A stretch of DNA of 64,000 bases from Lysobacter sp. (lineage in GTDB: Bacteria > Pseudomonadota > Gammaproteobacteria > Xanthomonadales > Xanthomonadaceae): assembly GCA_019634715.1 (NCBI GenBank), contig JAHCAU010000001.1:186001-250000 (forward strand), written 5' to 3'. The notes beneath the pieces were generated by a model. The model saw nothing but the letters and a program-made list of their open reading frames with translations. It was not told the DNA's origin and did not search any database. Position 1 is the stretch's first letter. The number at the start of each line of letters is the position of its first letter. Shown piece by piece: positions 26,395 to 35,648 of this stretch. A program made the position numbers and the translations under genes.

Positions 26395-26440
26395 GGCGCG
26401 TCAAGGTTTGCGCCGCAATTCACCTTGACCTTGACGCGCC
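26395..26440. promoter_or_regulatory. Perfect 12-bp inverted repeat upstream of the small gene
   Basis: GGCGCGTCAAGG (26395-26406) pairs with CCTTGACGCGCC (26429-26440). The spacer is 22 bp. It may be an operator of the small gene or a hairpin after the CHAT gene. Confidence 0.5.
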
Positions 26441-26576
26441 GAGCACGGTGCGAGGATGGGACGACAACGGGGTACACATATCAGGAAAGCCATGAACACT
26501 CGTAGGCTGGCTGCTCCGCACCCAGCAATCGCCGACCAAGCAGATCGCTGGGTCGATGACACAGCCTACGACCCTG

Positions 26577-29500
26577 CTAAGTCGTTAGCGCATGCTTGCA
26601 GAGTAGCGGGTCTCCGGAGACGGTCATGGCTAATGAATACTGTGGCACAAAGCCAAAATTTGCCTCTACAGCTTGATTGGCAACGAAAGTGGCGTCCAGC
26701 GCAGATCGACCTTGATCCCACTCCCTCATGAACACGGTAAGCCAAGGACCTGTAACGCTAGGGGAAAGTGGCCAAGGGGACGCTATGACGGTTCTACACC
26801 CCGCACTTAGTAGCTGTTTAGGCAACCCAACCGACGTGTTCGAATATGGATGACTATCCATCCGCCCTCCGCTGCAGATGAACAGGATAACCAATTCGGT
26901 GTCGGCCAGCGATTTGGCTAAAAAATTCGGAGAGAGAACTAGGCCGCCTTCATCAGCCACACGATGAAAGAAGCGGCCAGCTATGCCGATGCTGCCATGC
27001 GCGGCAATTACGGCAATTTCGCTTCCGAGCAAATCATCAGGCACCTGTCCGTTGGTGTCGAGCACGAACCCATGCTTTTCCAAAGTAGCGGATGTGCGGG
27101 TGATCACCGCGCCGAGGGCGCTATTGCCGACCTCATCGCCGGGCTCGGAAATCCATGCTTTACGCTTTCCCGGCTGGACGCGTGCGCGGCGCATTGCGCT
27201 GTCTAGCCATGTAAGAGATGGAACATAGCCAAATGCTTGCCTGTTGCCGAGAAACTGGTTGTTGCGATGCATCAGATTGAAGGGCACTTGCTGCATATCT
27301 GGGTCTCCCAGAATTAAGACCCTTTGAACGTCGGGCAGCGGAATGTTCAACGGCTCCATACTGACAAAGAACTCATTGTTTCCCTCTTGGCGATCGATCA
27401 GCCCATACCGGCAGGGGTAGGTATCGCTCCACTGCGCGAGCGATCTGCGATAGGACGCATTGGCTGTTACACCTTTGGACACCCGGACGCCTGCCGCTTC
27501 GATTGAGACACAAGCCAGCCCCCCCTCTATGTCCAGCCCTAGCATGAGCACAGCGCCGTCATCTGGCAGGATGCGTTGGCAAAATTCCAGTGGCCACTGT
27601 GCGTCAAGCGCGCGAACGTGGGCGACCGGGTCCAAGGCATGATCGGATAGCAGCTCGATGGCCGCCGCAGCATCGCGCGGGCTCAGCTTTTCTTGCGGAG
27701 AGGACAACACGCGTCGGGCGGCAAGCTCCGAGGCAATGAGATCCCCAGGCACATCGTCAGCGTATCGCGCTAGTTCGACACGATTGTATAGATGGATAGC
27801 CTCTTCAATGGTGGGATGGGTCGAGGCGACTGAGCGAATGAATTGAGCTCCTTCTGTTCCCAGACCGGCCAGAGCTTGTGAAAGCAATTTCTGGACCTCG
27901 GCAGAAGCGGTGCCTCCTGCCTGTTCGAGCAAGGCGATGGATTGCGCCAACAATGCTACAGAGGGCAAAACCTCGTCGACACGCTCGCGTAGTTCTTCGT
28001 AGTGCGCCTGCGTATCAAGCACTAGTTGAGAAAGGGCGGAAATGTCCCGGCTGGACTGATCCATCACTCGCAGGCCTAGCTCCAAGGATGCGAGTTGAAT
28101 GTCGTTTTGGCTTGGCTCAGGTAAGCGTGAATGCAATGCTTGAAGTTCTGGCAATAGCTGCCAAGCAAAATGAGTCAGGCCTAGATCGCGCACAATTCGG
28201 AAGAGCGTGTAGGTTTCCCACCACAGGACTTCCGGCTTCATCTCCTGTGAAAGCTCAAAAGCACAGCTCAGTCCTACGAGAGCATCAATTGGGTTCCGCG
28301 AGCGATGATAGATATCGGCAAACGCGCCCCAAGCCAAGCGTTTGCGCGCTGGCATAGGGCCGGCGAGTTTCAGAATCTGCTCGGCAAGATCGCGTGCGCG
28401 TTGGCTTCGCCCGGTCATTACCAACCGACTAGCGACCATGCGCAGAGCGCCGATGTCGATAACGGTGTCACGAGCCTCTTGGGCTAACGATGCTGCAATG
28501 AAGGAGAGCAACTGGGCTGGTTCGATATCGCTAGGATCTCGGCTATGGGTAAAAAGCCTGATCATTGGCCCGAGCGCATTGAGCAAGGCGACTGGGTCGC
28601 CCGCGATAACCTCGGTCGGGAGTCTCGTAGCTCCAACATCCAATGCGCCCCTAGCGTTTAACCAATCCTTTGCCCGCTCGAGGAATAGTTTCAGCTCGTC
28701 TGTGGAGGCCTGCGGAGAATCCTGATCTTGTTCAACCTTGATTGGAACGCCTTTTACAGCAAGTTTTACAACCTCCGAGACTATGATGGGAAGCCCCAAG
28801 CTGCCACTAGTACTCACGGCAAACAAGCTGGTGAAAGCTTCGCGCGTATGCGGATCTTGTGGGTGGTTGGCGACATAGTGCCGCGCAAAGGCAAAAGCGT
28901 TCACCAGTCCATGGTCTTGATCCAGCGGAAGCGTGTCCTCCAAAAAGATGCGCTTTAGAGATTGGATCACTAGCCGACAGGCGAATCGATATAATTTTCC
29001 CGTGGTGGAAATACGCAGCGCAATGTTTATTGCTTCCTGCTTCCTATTATCAAATCCAGTAAAAGTTGCACAACACAGCAACGCCAAGTCGCGCTCGGGA
29101 ACCGGCAGATCACCTAGACGCTCAACCAAGTCACGAATTTTGTCCGGCCTGGGCGGAATAAAGGCATTGGCTAGCTCGGCTTCGATACCTATGAAAGTAA
29201 TGCGTGAGGCCATTTGCCTGACATGATCTTGCTCCGAGGCAATACAGAGCTTCAATAGCAACTGATGCCGATAATCGATTAACTCGGGCGAGTCCGGGAA
29301 CAGTGTCGATAGGCGCTCATAAATACGTTCTTCCAAATTAGGATCAGTAAAGCTTCCGCAAGATTGCAACATGGCCTCTAGCAATGCTCGATCAGCCACC
29401 TTATCCAAACCTTCTCGAAAGAGCACCATTGCCGTCTCAGCATCACCCGACCGCTGGGCGATACGCCCAAATCGAACCGAAAGTTCAGGCGGTATCTCGG

Positions 29501-30365
29501 GCTTGGTAGCCAGATAGGCGAGCAGCGAATGTCGGGTGCGCTCAGGATCATTGCCGCGACTCAGCAATTGGACTTCTAATTGCATTTTGTATTCTGGATC
29601 GATATCAAGTTCAGCCAGCTCACCCAACGCTTTTTCCATTTGCCCGCTGACCGCCATAGCGGTCCACCTCGACGCATGTTCAGCCAGCACGGCGCCGACG
29701 TTAACTTGGCCTTCGGTGCCGAAAAAAGCCGGGTAAAGATCATCTATTGCTGCCAGACGATCAATCAACGCATGTTTGATTGGAGGAGTCTCGGAGACCT
29801 CCAATAACACGTAGCTATCGGTTTGCTTCGCCAGTTCGATGCAGCGCGGCGCCCATCTCTCCACCTGAGGAACCCAGATATCCTCGGCGAAGAGGACCAT
29901 CGCTCGTCCGCTGATATTGACATCCGGCACCGATGGATCGCGATAGACATGAGCCATAGCAACCAAGATGAACTGGTTCTCACAAGCGCCAATCTCGGTT
30001 AGTAAGCTTTCAGCATCTAATCCGGCGCTTCGACGTAGCGTCAACACCTTTTCGACATGCTCCACCTCGTTCGCCTGAGGCGCTTGCCCTCTTCGCACAT
30101 CCGTAATGCCCTGCAAAACAAGATTCAGAATATCTGCATCCGAGATATTCCAAACATTTGTTGGAGGTGCCACAACAGTTATGCCCTGGAAAGGATTTTT
30201 GCCGTTGCTATCGCGCAGCCCCAGCAGGCAAAGTGCCGCCGAACGCCCAATAACTTGATTTGTAGCGCAACCCACCGCTAGATCGGCTTCACCCATGCGC
30301 ACCCCTTGGGCAAACATTTGGGCTGGGTCGAATCCAAGCAGTTGAGGCAAACGTGATGCGGTCAT
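26577..30365 (-). CDS. Large helical-repeat protein with C-terminal CHAT (caspase-like) protease
   Basis: A 1262-residue protein. From about residue 980 there is a CHAT domain: the catalytic His is His1123 in VIAAHG and the catalytic Cys is Cys1164 in LFICSGG. Both fit the caspase HC dyad, with RTVIASPWPLS and SGDPLL as further CHAT features. Residues 220-970 are mostly helical and TPR-like; residues 1-210 form a separate unknown domain, possibly a sensor. I chose ATG 30365 because AAGGAAG precedes it; ATG 30392 lies in frame. The coding DNA is clearly AT-richer than its neighbours, which indicates transfer. CHAT proteases act in several phage-defence systems, so a defence role is plausible. 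Confidence 0.85.
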   Translation of the reverse strand: MTASRLPQLLGFDPAQMFAQGVRMGEADLAVGCATNQVIGRSAALCLLGLRDSNGKNPFQGITVVAPPTNVWNISDADILNLVLQGITDVRRGQAPQANEVEHVEKVLTLRRSAGLDAESLLTEIGACENQFILVAMAHVYRDPSVPDVNISGRAMVLFAEDIWVPQVERWAPRCIELAKQTDSYVLLEVSETPPIKHALIDRLAAIDDLYPAFFGTEGQVNVGAVLAEHASRWTAMAVSGQMEKALGELAELDIDPEYKMQLEVQLLSRGNDPERTRHSLLAYLATKPEIPPELSVRFGRIAQRSGDAETAMVLFREGLDKVADRALLEAMLQSCGSFTDPNLEERIYERLSTLFPDSPELIDYRHQLLLKLCIASEQDHVRQMASRITFIGIEAELANAFIPPRPDKIRDLVERLGDLPVPERDLALLCCATFTGFDNRKQEAINIALRISTTGKLYRFACRLVIQSLKRIFLEDTLPLDQDHGLVNAFAFARHYVANHPQDPHTREAFTSLFAVSTSGSLGLPIIVSEVVKLAVKGVPIKVEQDQDSPQASTDELKLFLERAKDWLNARGALDVGATRLPTEVIAGDPVALLNALGPMIRLFTHSRDPSDIEPAQLLSFIAASLAQEARDTVIDIGALRMVASRLVMTGRSQRARDLAEQILKLAGPMPARKRLAWGAFADIYHRSRNPIDALVGLSCAFELSQEMKPEVLWWETYTLFRIVRDLGLTHFAWQLLPELQALHSRLPEPSQNDIQLASLELGLRVMDQSSRDISALSQLVLDTQAHYEELRERVDEVLPSVALLAQSIALLEQAGGTASAEVQKLLSQALAGLGTEGAQFIRSVASTHPTIEEAIHLYNRVELARYADDVPGDLIASELAARRVLSSPQEKLSPRDAAAAIELLSDHALDPVAHVRALDAQWPLEFCQRILPDDGAVLMLGLDIEGGLACVSIEAAGVRVSKGVTANASYRRSLAQWSDTYPCRYGLIDRQEGNNEFFVSMEPLNIPLPDVQRVLILGDPDMQQVPFNLMHRNNQFLGNRQAFGYVPSLTWLDSAMRRARVQPGKRKAWISEPGDEVGNSALGAVITRTSATLEKHGFVLDTNGQVPDDLLGSEIAVIAAHGSIGIAGRFFHRVADEGGLVLSPNFLAKSLADTELVILFICSGGRMDSHPYSNTSVGLPKQLLSAGCRTVIASPWPLSPSVTGPWLTVFMREWDQGRSALDATFVANQAVEANFGFVPQYSLAMTVSGDPLLCKHALTT

Positions 30366-30807
30366 CTGGACTTCCTTGTGGCTTGCAGCCAAGCGCCCAA
30401 GTCTATTGGAAATTGAGTTCGTCAGTGTGAGCTATCTACACCCGTCAACAATCCGCAGCCAACTAGTGGGGCTGTCAAATCTGACAGGATCAGCGGACAC
30501 TGCGCCGATGTGATCCAGTGCGGATGACCACAAGCCCTTCACTCTCTCCACAACTCACGCCCACCCGCTCCAACATCGGCGGTTCCAAGCCCCGCCCTGC
30601 AAAACACCCCGATCGGCTTCCTGTGCAATGCATGCCATCAAGTGATGCCGAACTGATCTCGATCTGATTCCGCTTGGCCATTGCCGGCGTTGAACAGCAG
30701 GTCCCTCTCTGCGCTCGGGATGACAAGATCAAGGGCCGCCCCGCCCCCCCAACACCCCCGTCCGAAAACGGCCAGTCACCCCGGCGCCAGTGGTCTACGC
30801 TACCCCC
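30366..30807. other. Intergenic region upstream of the CHAT gene
   Basis: No supported gene. It includes a dyad, CTGTCA (30472-30477) and TGACAG (30482-30487), about 105 bp before the CHAT start, and composition returns to high GC after about 30490. The stretch CTCTGCGCTCGGGATGAC near 30714 looks like half of a common dispersed REP element. The edge near 30490 may be the boundary of the transferred segment. Confidence 0.45.
30796..30801 (+). promoter_or_regulatory. -10-like TACGCT for the Ada-AlkA gene, leaderless
   Basis: TACGCT is separated from the ATG at 30808 by six bases, the same hexamer and spacing as at the TetR gene. No ribosome-binding site is visible. Confidence 0.4.
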
Positions 30808-32331
30808 ATGACCACGTCCCACGACCACCACCCCGCCCTGCCACCGCGCGAGGTCTGCCTGCGGGCGATGGCGGCGAAGGACCATCGCTTCGACGGGGTG
30901 TTCTTCATCGCGGTGCGCAGCACGGGGATCTATTGCCGGCCGGTGTGCCCGGCGCCGCCGCCGAGGCGGGAGAACATCACGTTCCATCCGAATGCGGCGT
31001 CGGCGACGGCGGCGGGGTATCGGCCGTGCCTGCGCTGCCGGCCGGAACTGTCGCCGGATGCCTTCGCGCAGGTGCGCGAGGACAGCGTGCGGCGGGCGCT
31101 GGCGTTGATCGCGGAGGGCGCGTTGCAGGACGACAGCGTGGATGCGCTGGCGGCGCGGGTAGGCCTGAGCGCGCGGCAGCTGCAGCGGGTGTTCGTGGCC
31201 CAGGCGGGCGCGACGCCGCATGCGGTGCACGCGACGCGGCGCCTGCTGCTGGCGAAGCAGTTGCTGACCGAGACCGCGCTGCCGGTGACCGACGTGGCGC
31301 TGGCCTCTGGCTACAACAGCATCCGCCGTTTCAATGCGGCGTTCCGCGAGGGCTGCGGCATGGCGCCGGGGGCGATCCGCCGGCAGAAATCCGCCGAGGC
31401 CCTGCCGCTGGGCACGCTGCGCCTGCGCCTGGGCTATCGGCCGCCGCTGGATTTTCCGCTGCTGCTCGCGTTCATCGCGAAGCGCGCGATCCCGGGCATC
31501 GAGCATGTGGGCGCGGATCGCTACGAACGCGCGATTCCCAATCCCGGTACAGGCGCGGAGGGCAGCGCGGGCTGGATCCGCGTGCGCGCGATCGAGGGCA
31601 AGCCGGAACTGTCGCTGGACATCGGCGGCGTGGCGCCGCAGGCAATCCCCGATGTGGTGCGGCGCGTGCGGCGGCTGTTCGATCTCGATGCGGATCCGCG
31701 CGCGATCCACGACACGCTGGCGCAGGATCCGCTGCTCGCACGCGCGCTCGACCTGCATCCCGGTCTGCGCGTGCCCTGCGGCTGGGAGGGCTTCGAGCTG
31801 GCGGTGCGCGCGGTGCTGGGCCAGCAGATCAGCGTGGCCGGTGCGACCACGTTCGCGCGGCGCATCGTCGAGCGCTGGGGCACGCCGCTGCGCATGCCGG
31901 CCGACGCGCCGGAGGGGCTGGATCGCGCGTTCCCGTCGCCGGACACGCTGCACGATGCGGCGCTGGAAGACGTGGGCCTGCCGAAGGCGCGTGCGGCGAC
32001 GATCCGCACGGTGTCCGCCGCCGTCGCCGAGGGCCGGCTGTCGTTCGCGGGCGGGCAGCGGCTGGAGGATTTCGTCGAACGCGCGGTCGCGCTGCCGGGC
32101 ATCGGCCCGTGGACGGCGCAGTACATCGCGATGCGCGGCATGGCGATGCCCGATGCCTTTCCCGCCGGCGACCTGGTGCTGCAGCAGCGGCTGGGCCCGG
32201 AACAGGGCGTGGCGCGCCTGACCGAACGCGCGACCGAAGCGCGCTCGCAGCCGTGGCGGCCGTGGCGCGCGTACGCGGTGCTGCACCTGTGGCATCTTCC
32301 CGCCGACGCTGCCGCGAGTGACGCTGCATGA
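30808..32331 (+). CDS. Ada regulatory domain fused to AlkA-type 3-methyladenine DNA glycosylase
   Basis: A 507-residue DNA-repair protein. The Ada N-terminal zinc domain carries Cys43, Cys47, Cys74 and Cys77 ([10 protein letters not shown] and PCLRCRPE). An AraC-type helix-turn-helix pair follows (about 95-190). An AlkA N-domain leads into the HhH-GPD glycosylase, with [17 protein letters not shown] and catalytic Asp455 in FPAGDL. It should sense methyl phosphotriesters, regulate transcription and remove alkylated bases. The methyltransferase usually fused to Ada is the next gene. Of two possible starts I prefer ATG 30808 to GTG 30790. Confidence 0.93.
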   Translation: MTTSHDHHPALPPREVCLRAMAAKDHRFDGVFFIAVRSTGIYCRPVCPAPPPRRENITFHPNAASATAAGYRPCLRCRPELSPDAFAQVREDSVRRALALIAEGALQDDSVDALAARVGLSARQLQRVFVAQAGATPHAVHATRRLLLAKQLLTETALPVTDVALASGYNSIRRFNAAFREGCGMAPGAIRRQKSAEALPLGTLRLRLGYRPPLDFPLLLAFIAKRAIPGIEHVGADRYERAIPNPGTGAEGSAGWIRVRAIEGKPELSLDIGGVAPQAIPDVVRRVRRLFDLDADPRAIHDTLAQDPLLARALDLHPGLRVPCGWEGFELAVRAVLGQQISVAGATTFARRIVERWGTPLRMPADAPEGLDRAFPSPDTLHDAALEDVGLPKARAATIRTVSAAVAEGRLSFAGGQRLEDFVERAVALPGIGPWTAQYIAMRGMAMPDAFPAGDLVLQQRLGPEQGVARLTERATEARSQPWRPWRAYAVLHLWHLPADAAASDAA

Positions 32332-32852
32332 GCACCTTGTACATGGAGACGCTGGACACGCCGATCGGCACGCTGGTGCTGGCCGCCGATGCCGAGGGCC
32401 TGCGCCACATCGAATTCCCGAGCAACCGGCATCCGGTGAGTCGTGAAAGCTGGGTGCCGGGCGCGGACGGCGCGGCGGCGGGCATTCTCGCGATGACCGC
32501 GCAGCAGCTGCGCGAATACTTCGATGGCGCGCGTCGCGATTTCGAGCTGCCGCTGGCGCCGCGCGGCACCGAGTTCCAGATGCAGGTGTGGCACACGCTG
32601 GCGACGATTCCGTTCGGCGCGACCTGGAGCTATGGCGCACTGGCGCGCGCGATCGGCAAGCCCGATGCGATGCGCGCGGTGGGCGCGGCGAACGGCCGCA
32701 ACCCGCTGCCGATCGTGCTGCCCTGCCATCGGGTGATCGGCGCGGACGGCAGCCTCACCGGATTCGGCGGTGGCTTGCCGATCAAGGAAGCGCTGCTGCG
32801 GCTGGAAGGGGCGTTGCCGGTGTCGGCGCGTACGCCGGGCTTGTTCGATTGA
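32328..32852 (+). CDS. ogt: Methylated-DNA--protein-cysteine methyltransferase
   Basis: A 174-residue suicide repair protein that takes methyl groups from O6-methylguanine. The acceptor is Cys133 in [19 protein letters not shown]; the DNA-binding helix includes [18 protein letters not shown] and the Asn hinge [12 protein letters not shown]. The start overlaps the stop of the Ada-AlkA gene as ATGA, so both are made from one message and are probably alkylation-induced. Confidence 0.95.
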   Translation: MSTLYMETLDTPIGTLVLAADAEGLRHIEFPSNRHPVSRESWVPGADGAAAGILAMTAQQLREYFDGARRDFELPLAPRGTEFQMQVWHTLATIPFGATWSYGALARAIGKPDAMRAVGAANGRNPLPIVLPCHRVIGADGSLTGFGGGLPIKEALLRLEGALPVSARTPGLFD

Positions 32853-32886
32853 GCGAAGCCAGCAAAGCACGAGCGCATCGTGGGTT

Positions 32887-32961
32887 CGTCATCCTCGCGC
32901 AAGCGAGGACCCAGACATCAGCCGCGTTCAAGCATGGGTCCTCGCTTGCGCGAGGATGACG
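32887..32961. repeat. REP-like inverted repeat between convergent genes
   Basis: A 27-bp arm beginning CGTCATCCTCGCGCAAGCGA (32887) is perfectly mirrored by an arm ending at 32961, with 21 bp between them. It lies between ogt and the convergent gene at 33119. Confidence 0.85.
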
Positions 32962-33062
32962 GTGATGTTCTGTCGCGCATGTCACGCAGCATGCGGCGTT
33001 TGCGTCCGGCACCGCCACGCCGCAAGCACGACTCTGCGCCATCCGCAGATCCGCGAAGACCC

Positions 33063-33094
33063 AAAACGAAACGCCCGACGCGAGGCCGGGCGTT
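33063..33094 (-). terminator. Terminator of the gene at 33119
   Basis: On the minus strand, AACGCCCG (33087-33094) pairs with CGGGCGTT (33070-33077). A T-rich tract (TCGTTTT) follows. Confidence 0.75.
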
Positions 33095-33118
33095 CGGTGC
33101 ATTCGGTAACGATTTGAA

Positions 33119-33466
33119 TCAGCGGAGCGAGGTGTCCAGGGTCCGCAGGGCGTCGGCGATGTCCACGTGGCCGGTGCTGTCGAGGTCGCGGCGGGTGTAG
33201 ACCTTGCCGGAGGACGCGACGCAGCGCTGCGGCTTGCCTTCCTTCTCGGCGCGCTCGTTGCGGGCGGCGACGATGCGCGAGCCGGTGCTGCGGAGGCAGG
33301 TGCGGGAGCGGAGGTCGCGGTCGTCCCGTTCGGTCTGGCCGCTGACCACCATGTCGGGGGTCTGGGCCTGTGCGGTGGCTTCGACGGTCGCGGTCTGTGC
33401 GGAGGCGGCAGAAGCGGCGAGCAGGAGGGCGAGGGATGCGGACGCGATGGCGGCGGAACGGATCAT
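33119..33466 (-). CDS. Small exported protein of unknown function
   Basis: A 115-residue protein with a clear signal peptide (cleaved after ASAASAQ, about residue 24). The mature part is polar, with two cysteines (CLRSTGSRI and QRCVASSGKVYTRRDLDSTG) that could form a disulfide. It is alone between a REP repeat and the SnoaL-like gene, and has its own terminator. I do not recognise the family beyond its likeness to short exported proteins of this bacterial family. Confidence 0.7.
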   Translation of the reverse strand: MIRSAAIASASLALLLAASAASAQTATVEATAQAQTPDMVVSGQTERDDRDLRSRTCLRSTGSRIVAARNERAEKEGKPQRCVASSGKVYTRRDLDSTGHVDIADALRTLDTSLR

Positions 33467-33542
33467 GACGGCGGCTCCTGTCGGGCGGTCCGGACACCAT
33501 AGCGCGGCCGCGGGCGGCGTGCATGAACACGCCGGGCGGGGT

Positions 33543-34127
33543 TCAGCGGGCGCTTCGCGGGCCGTGTGGACAGGTGTCGCGGCGCCCGGCGCGGAACGCG
33601 CGCACCTCCTCGGGCGTGGCCGGCCGGGCCTCGTCGCCGTCGTCGAACAGCACCCGCCAGGTGCCGTCCTCGCCGCGCCGCCAGACCGAGCGGAACCGGC
33701 CCAGGCGGTAGGCCTGCTGCGGCGTGCCCGGGTCGGTGATCACCAGCGCCGGGCCTTCCGACCAGGCGATGCCCTCGACGCCGCCGACGGTGGTCCGGGT
33801 CGGGTACCACTCGATGGTCACCTGCCTGCCTTCGATGATCCGCCGCCAGCGCTCGACGATGGCATCGCGGCCCCGCGTGCGGGCGTCGCTGCCGGCACCG
33901 AAGACCGCGCCGGGTTCGAGGTGTTCGGCGAAGGCCGCGGCATCGTGGCGGGCGACGCTGTCGGCGAAGCTCAGCTCGCGCGCCCAGACCGCGCATTCCT
34001 CGATGGAGAAGGCGGCCGCGGGCAGCGACGACGACAGGCCCGCGACCAGCGCGGCGACGGCGAACAGGCGGGACCGGGCCGGGCGCCTGTCCCGGGACAG
34101 GACGGAACACAGCGATGGACGCATCAT
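33543..34127 (-). CDS. Exported SnoaL/NTF2-like protein
   Basis: A 194-residue protein with a signal peptide (about residues 1-40, ending LPAAAFS). The mature part has the cone-shaped NTF2-like/DUF4440 pattern: DSVARHDAAAFAEHLEPGAVFG, TRGRDAIVERWRRIIEG, and RSVWRRGEDGTWRVLFDDGDE. Such proteins bind small molecules or act as minor enzymes; the ligand is unknown. Two adjacent ATGs (34127 and 34124) follow a GGAGGTG site. It is divergent from the phosphodiesterase gene. Confidence 0.82.
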   Translation of the reverse strand: MMRPSLCSVLSRDRRPARSRLFAVAALVAGLSSSLPAAAFSIEECAVWARELSFADSVARHDAAAFAEHLEPGAVFGAGSDARTRGRDAIVERWRRIIEGRQVTIEWYPTRTTVGGVEGIAWSEGPALVITDPGTPQQAYRLGRFRSVWRRGEDGTWRVLFDDGDEARPATPEEVRAFRAGRRDTCPHGPRSAR

Positions 34128-34170
34128 GCCGGCACCTCCAAGTGCGCATGAAGCCGCAACGGGCGGACGT

Positions 34171-34176
34171 TATGAT
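34171..34176 (+). promoter_or_regulatory. -10-like TATGAT for the phosphodiesterase gene, leaderless
   Basis: TATGAT is six bases before the ATG at 34183, so the message would start at or beside the start codon. The 55-bp divergent spacer leaves little room for any other arrangement. Confidence 0.45.
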
Positions 34177-34182
34177 CGGGCA

Positions 34183-35460
34183 ATGCCTGTCGAATCCCCA
34201 TTGCGCGCCTTGGCGGCGACCCTTGCGCCGCACGGCGCCCGCCGCGCCGTCCTGCTCGCCCTCGTCGTCCTGCTGTCCGCCTGCGCGACGCCGTCCCGCC
34301 CGTCGGCGCCCGCACCGGCCGCTGACTCGCACCACGTCATCCTGGTCTCGATCGACGGCCTGCCCGCTTCGCGGCTGGGCGACGGCACGCTGCCGACGCT
34401 GGATGCCCTGGCCAGCGAGGGCGCGCGCGCCGAATGGCTCACGCCGAGTTATCCCACGCTGACCTTCCCCAACCACTACACCCTGGTCACCGGCCTGCGC
34501 CCGGACCGCCACGGCATCATCCACAACAACATGCGCGATGCCGAGCTGGGCCTGTTCCTGTCGAAGCAGGACGGCGCGAAGGACGGCCGCTGGTGGGGCG
34601 GCGAGCCGATCTGGGCGACGCTGCAGCGCCAGGGCGGGATCGCCGCGACGATGTTCTGGCCGGGTTCGGAAGCGGAGATCGCCGGGCAGCGGCCGAAGCA
34701 CTACATGCCGTTCGACCGGGCGCTGTCGCCGGACGCGCGCGTGGATCGCGTGCTGGGCTGGCTGGACCTGCCTGCAGGCGCGCGGCCGCAACTGCTGACG
34801 CTGTACTTCGAACAGTACGACGTCGCCGCGCACGAATACGGCACGGCGGCGCCGCAATCGATGCACGCGCTGCACATGATCGATCGCGCGCTGGCGCGCC
34901 TGCGCGCGGGGCTGCGCGCGCGCGGGCTGGACGAACGCACCGACCTGATCGTGCTGTCGGACCACGGCATGGCCGACGTGCCGCGCAGCCACGTGCGATT
35001 CCTGGACGACACGCTCGATGCCTCGGCCTACGACGTGGTCTGGTGGGGCCTGTTCACCGGCCTGCAGCCGAAGCCGGGCCGCGAAGCCGAGGTGGAACGC
35101 GCCTTCGTCGGCCGCCACGATGTCTACACCTGCTGGCGCAAGGGCGAACTGCCGGCGCAGTGGCGCTACGGCACGCATCCGCGCATTCCCGCGGTCCTCT
35201 GCCAGTCCGACACGGGCTGGCGGGTGCAGGCGCGCGCGCACACCGTCTGGCCGAACCCGGTGAAGGGCGAGCACGGTTTCGCGCCGGAGGCGCCGGAGAT
35301 GCGCGCGGTGTTCGCCGCCGCCGGGCCATCGTTCAAGCGCGGCGTTGCGCTGCCGGCGTTCGACAACGTGGATGTGTATCCGCTGCTCGCGCGGCTGCTC
35401 GGCATTCAACCTGCGCCGAACGACGGCACGCTGGAATCGACGCGTCCGGCGTTGCGCTGA
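34183..35460 (+). CDS. NPP-type nucleotide pyrophosphatase/phosphodiesterase lipoprotein
   Basis: A 425-residue alkaline-phosphatase-superfamily protein. The lipobox LLSAC (Cys34) anchors it to a membrane. The active site includes Asp58 (VSIDGLP) and the nucleophile Thr94 in TFPNHYT, the NPP signature, plus metal ligands in DVAAHEYG and SDHGM and a C-terminal GEHGF. Xanthomonas NPP has the same plan and hydrolyses nucleotide and related phosphodiesters. It likely works on extracytoplasmic nucleotides. Confidence 0.92.
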   Translation: MPVESPLRALAATLAPHGARRAVLLALVVLLSACATPSRPSAPAPAADSHHVILVSIDGLPASRLGDGTLPTLDALASEGARAEWLTPSYPTLTFPNHYTLVTGLRPDRHGIIHNNMRDAELGLFLSKQDGAKDGRWWGGEPIWATLQRQGGIAATMFWPGSEAEIAGQRPKHYMPFDRALSPDARVDRVLGWLDLPAGARPQLLTLYFEQYDVAAHEYGTAAPQSMHALHMIDRALARLRAGLRARGLDERTDLIVLSDHGMADVPRSHVRFLDDTLDASAYDVVWWGLFTGLQPKPGREAEVERAFVGRHDVYTCWRKGELPAQWRYGTHPRIPAVLCQSDTGWRVQARAHTVWPNPVKGEHGFAPEAPEMRAVFAAAGPSFKRGVALPAFDNVDVYPLLARLLGIQPAPNDGTLESTRPALR

Positions 35461-35490
35461 GGGCGTCGCGAAATCGCTCTTGCCGCTCTT

Positions 35491-35610
35491 GCAGGAGGAC
35501 CTTCAGGCCCGAGCTCTTGCCTTCGCTTTGTAGGAGGGCCTTCAGGCCCGAGCTTTTGACTTGATGGCAAACATCAAAAAGAGCTCGGGCCTGAAGGCCC
35601 TCCTACAAAA
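35491..35610. repeat. REP-like repeat family A, three copies
   Basis: Two direct copies (35491-35520 and 35529-35557) and one inverted copy (35576-35610) of a unit beginning GTAGGAGGGCCTTCAGGCCC. Each unit holds a short palindrome (GGGCCTTCAGGCCC), and the second and third pair as one long hairpin. It lies between convergent genes. The same unit recurs at 58809-58885 and 62526-62596. Confidence 0.9.
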
Positions 35611-35648
35611 CATAAACAAAGCAAAGCAAAAGAAGCGTCGGCCGGAGA

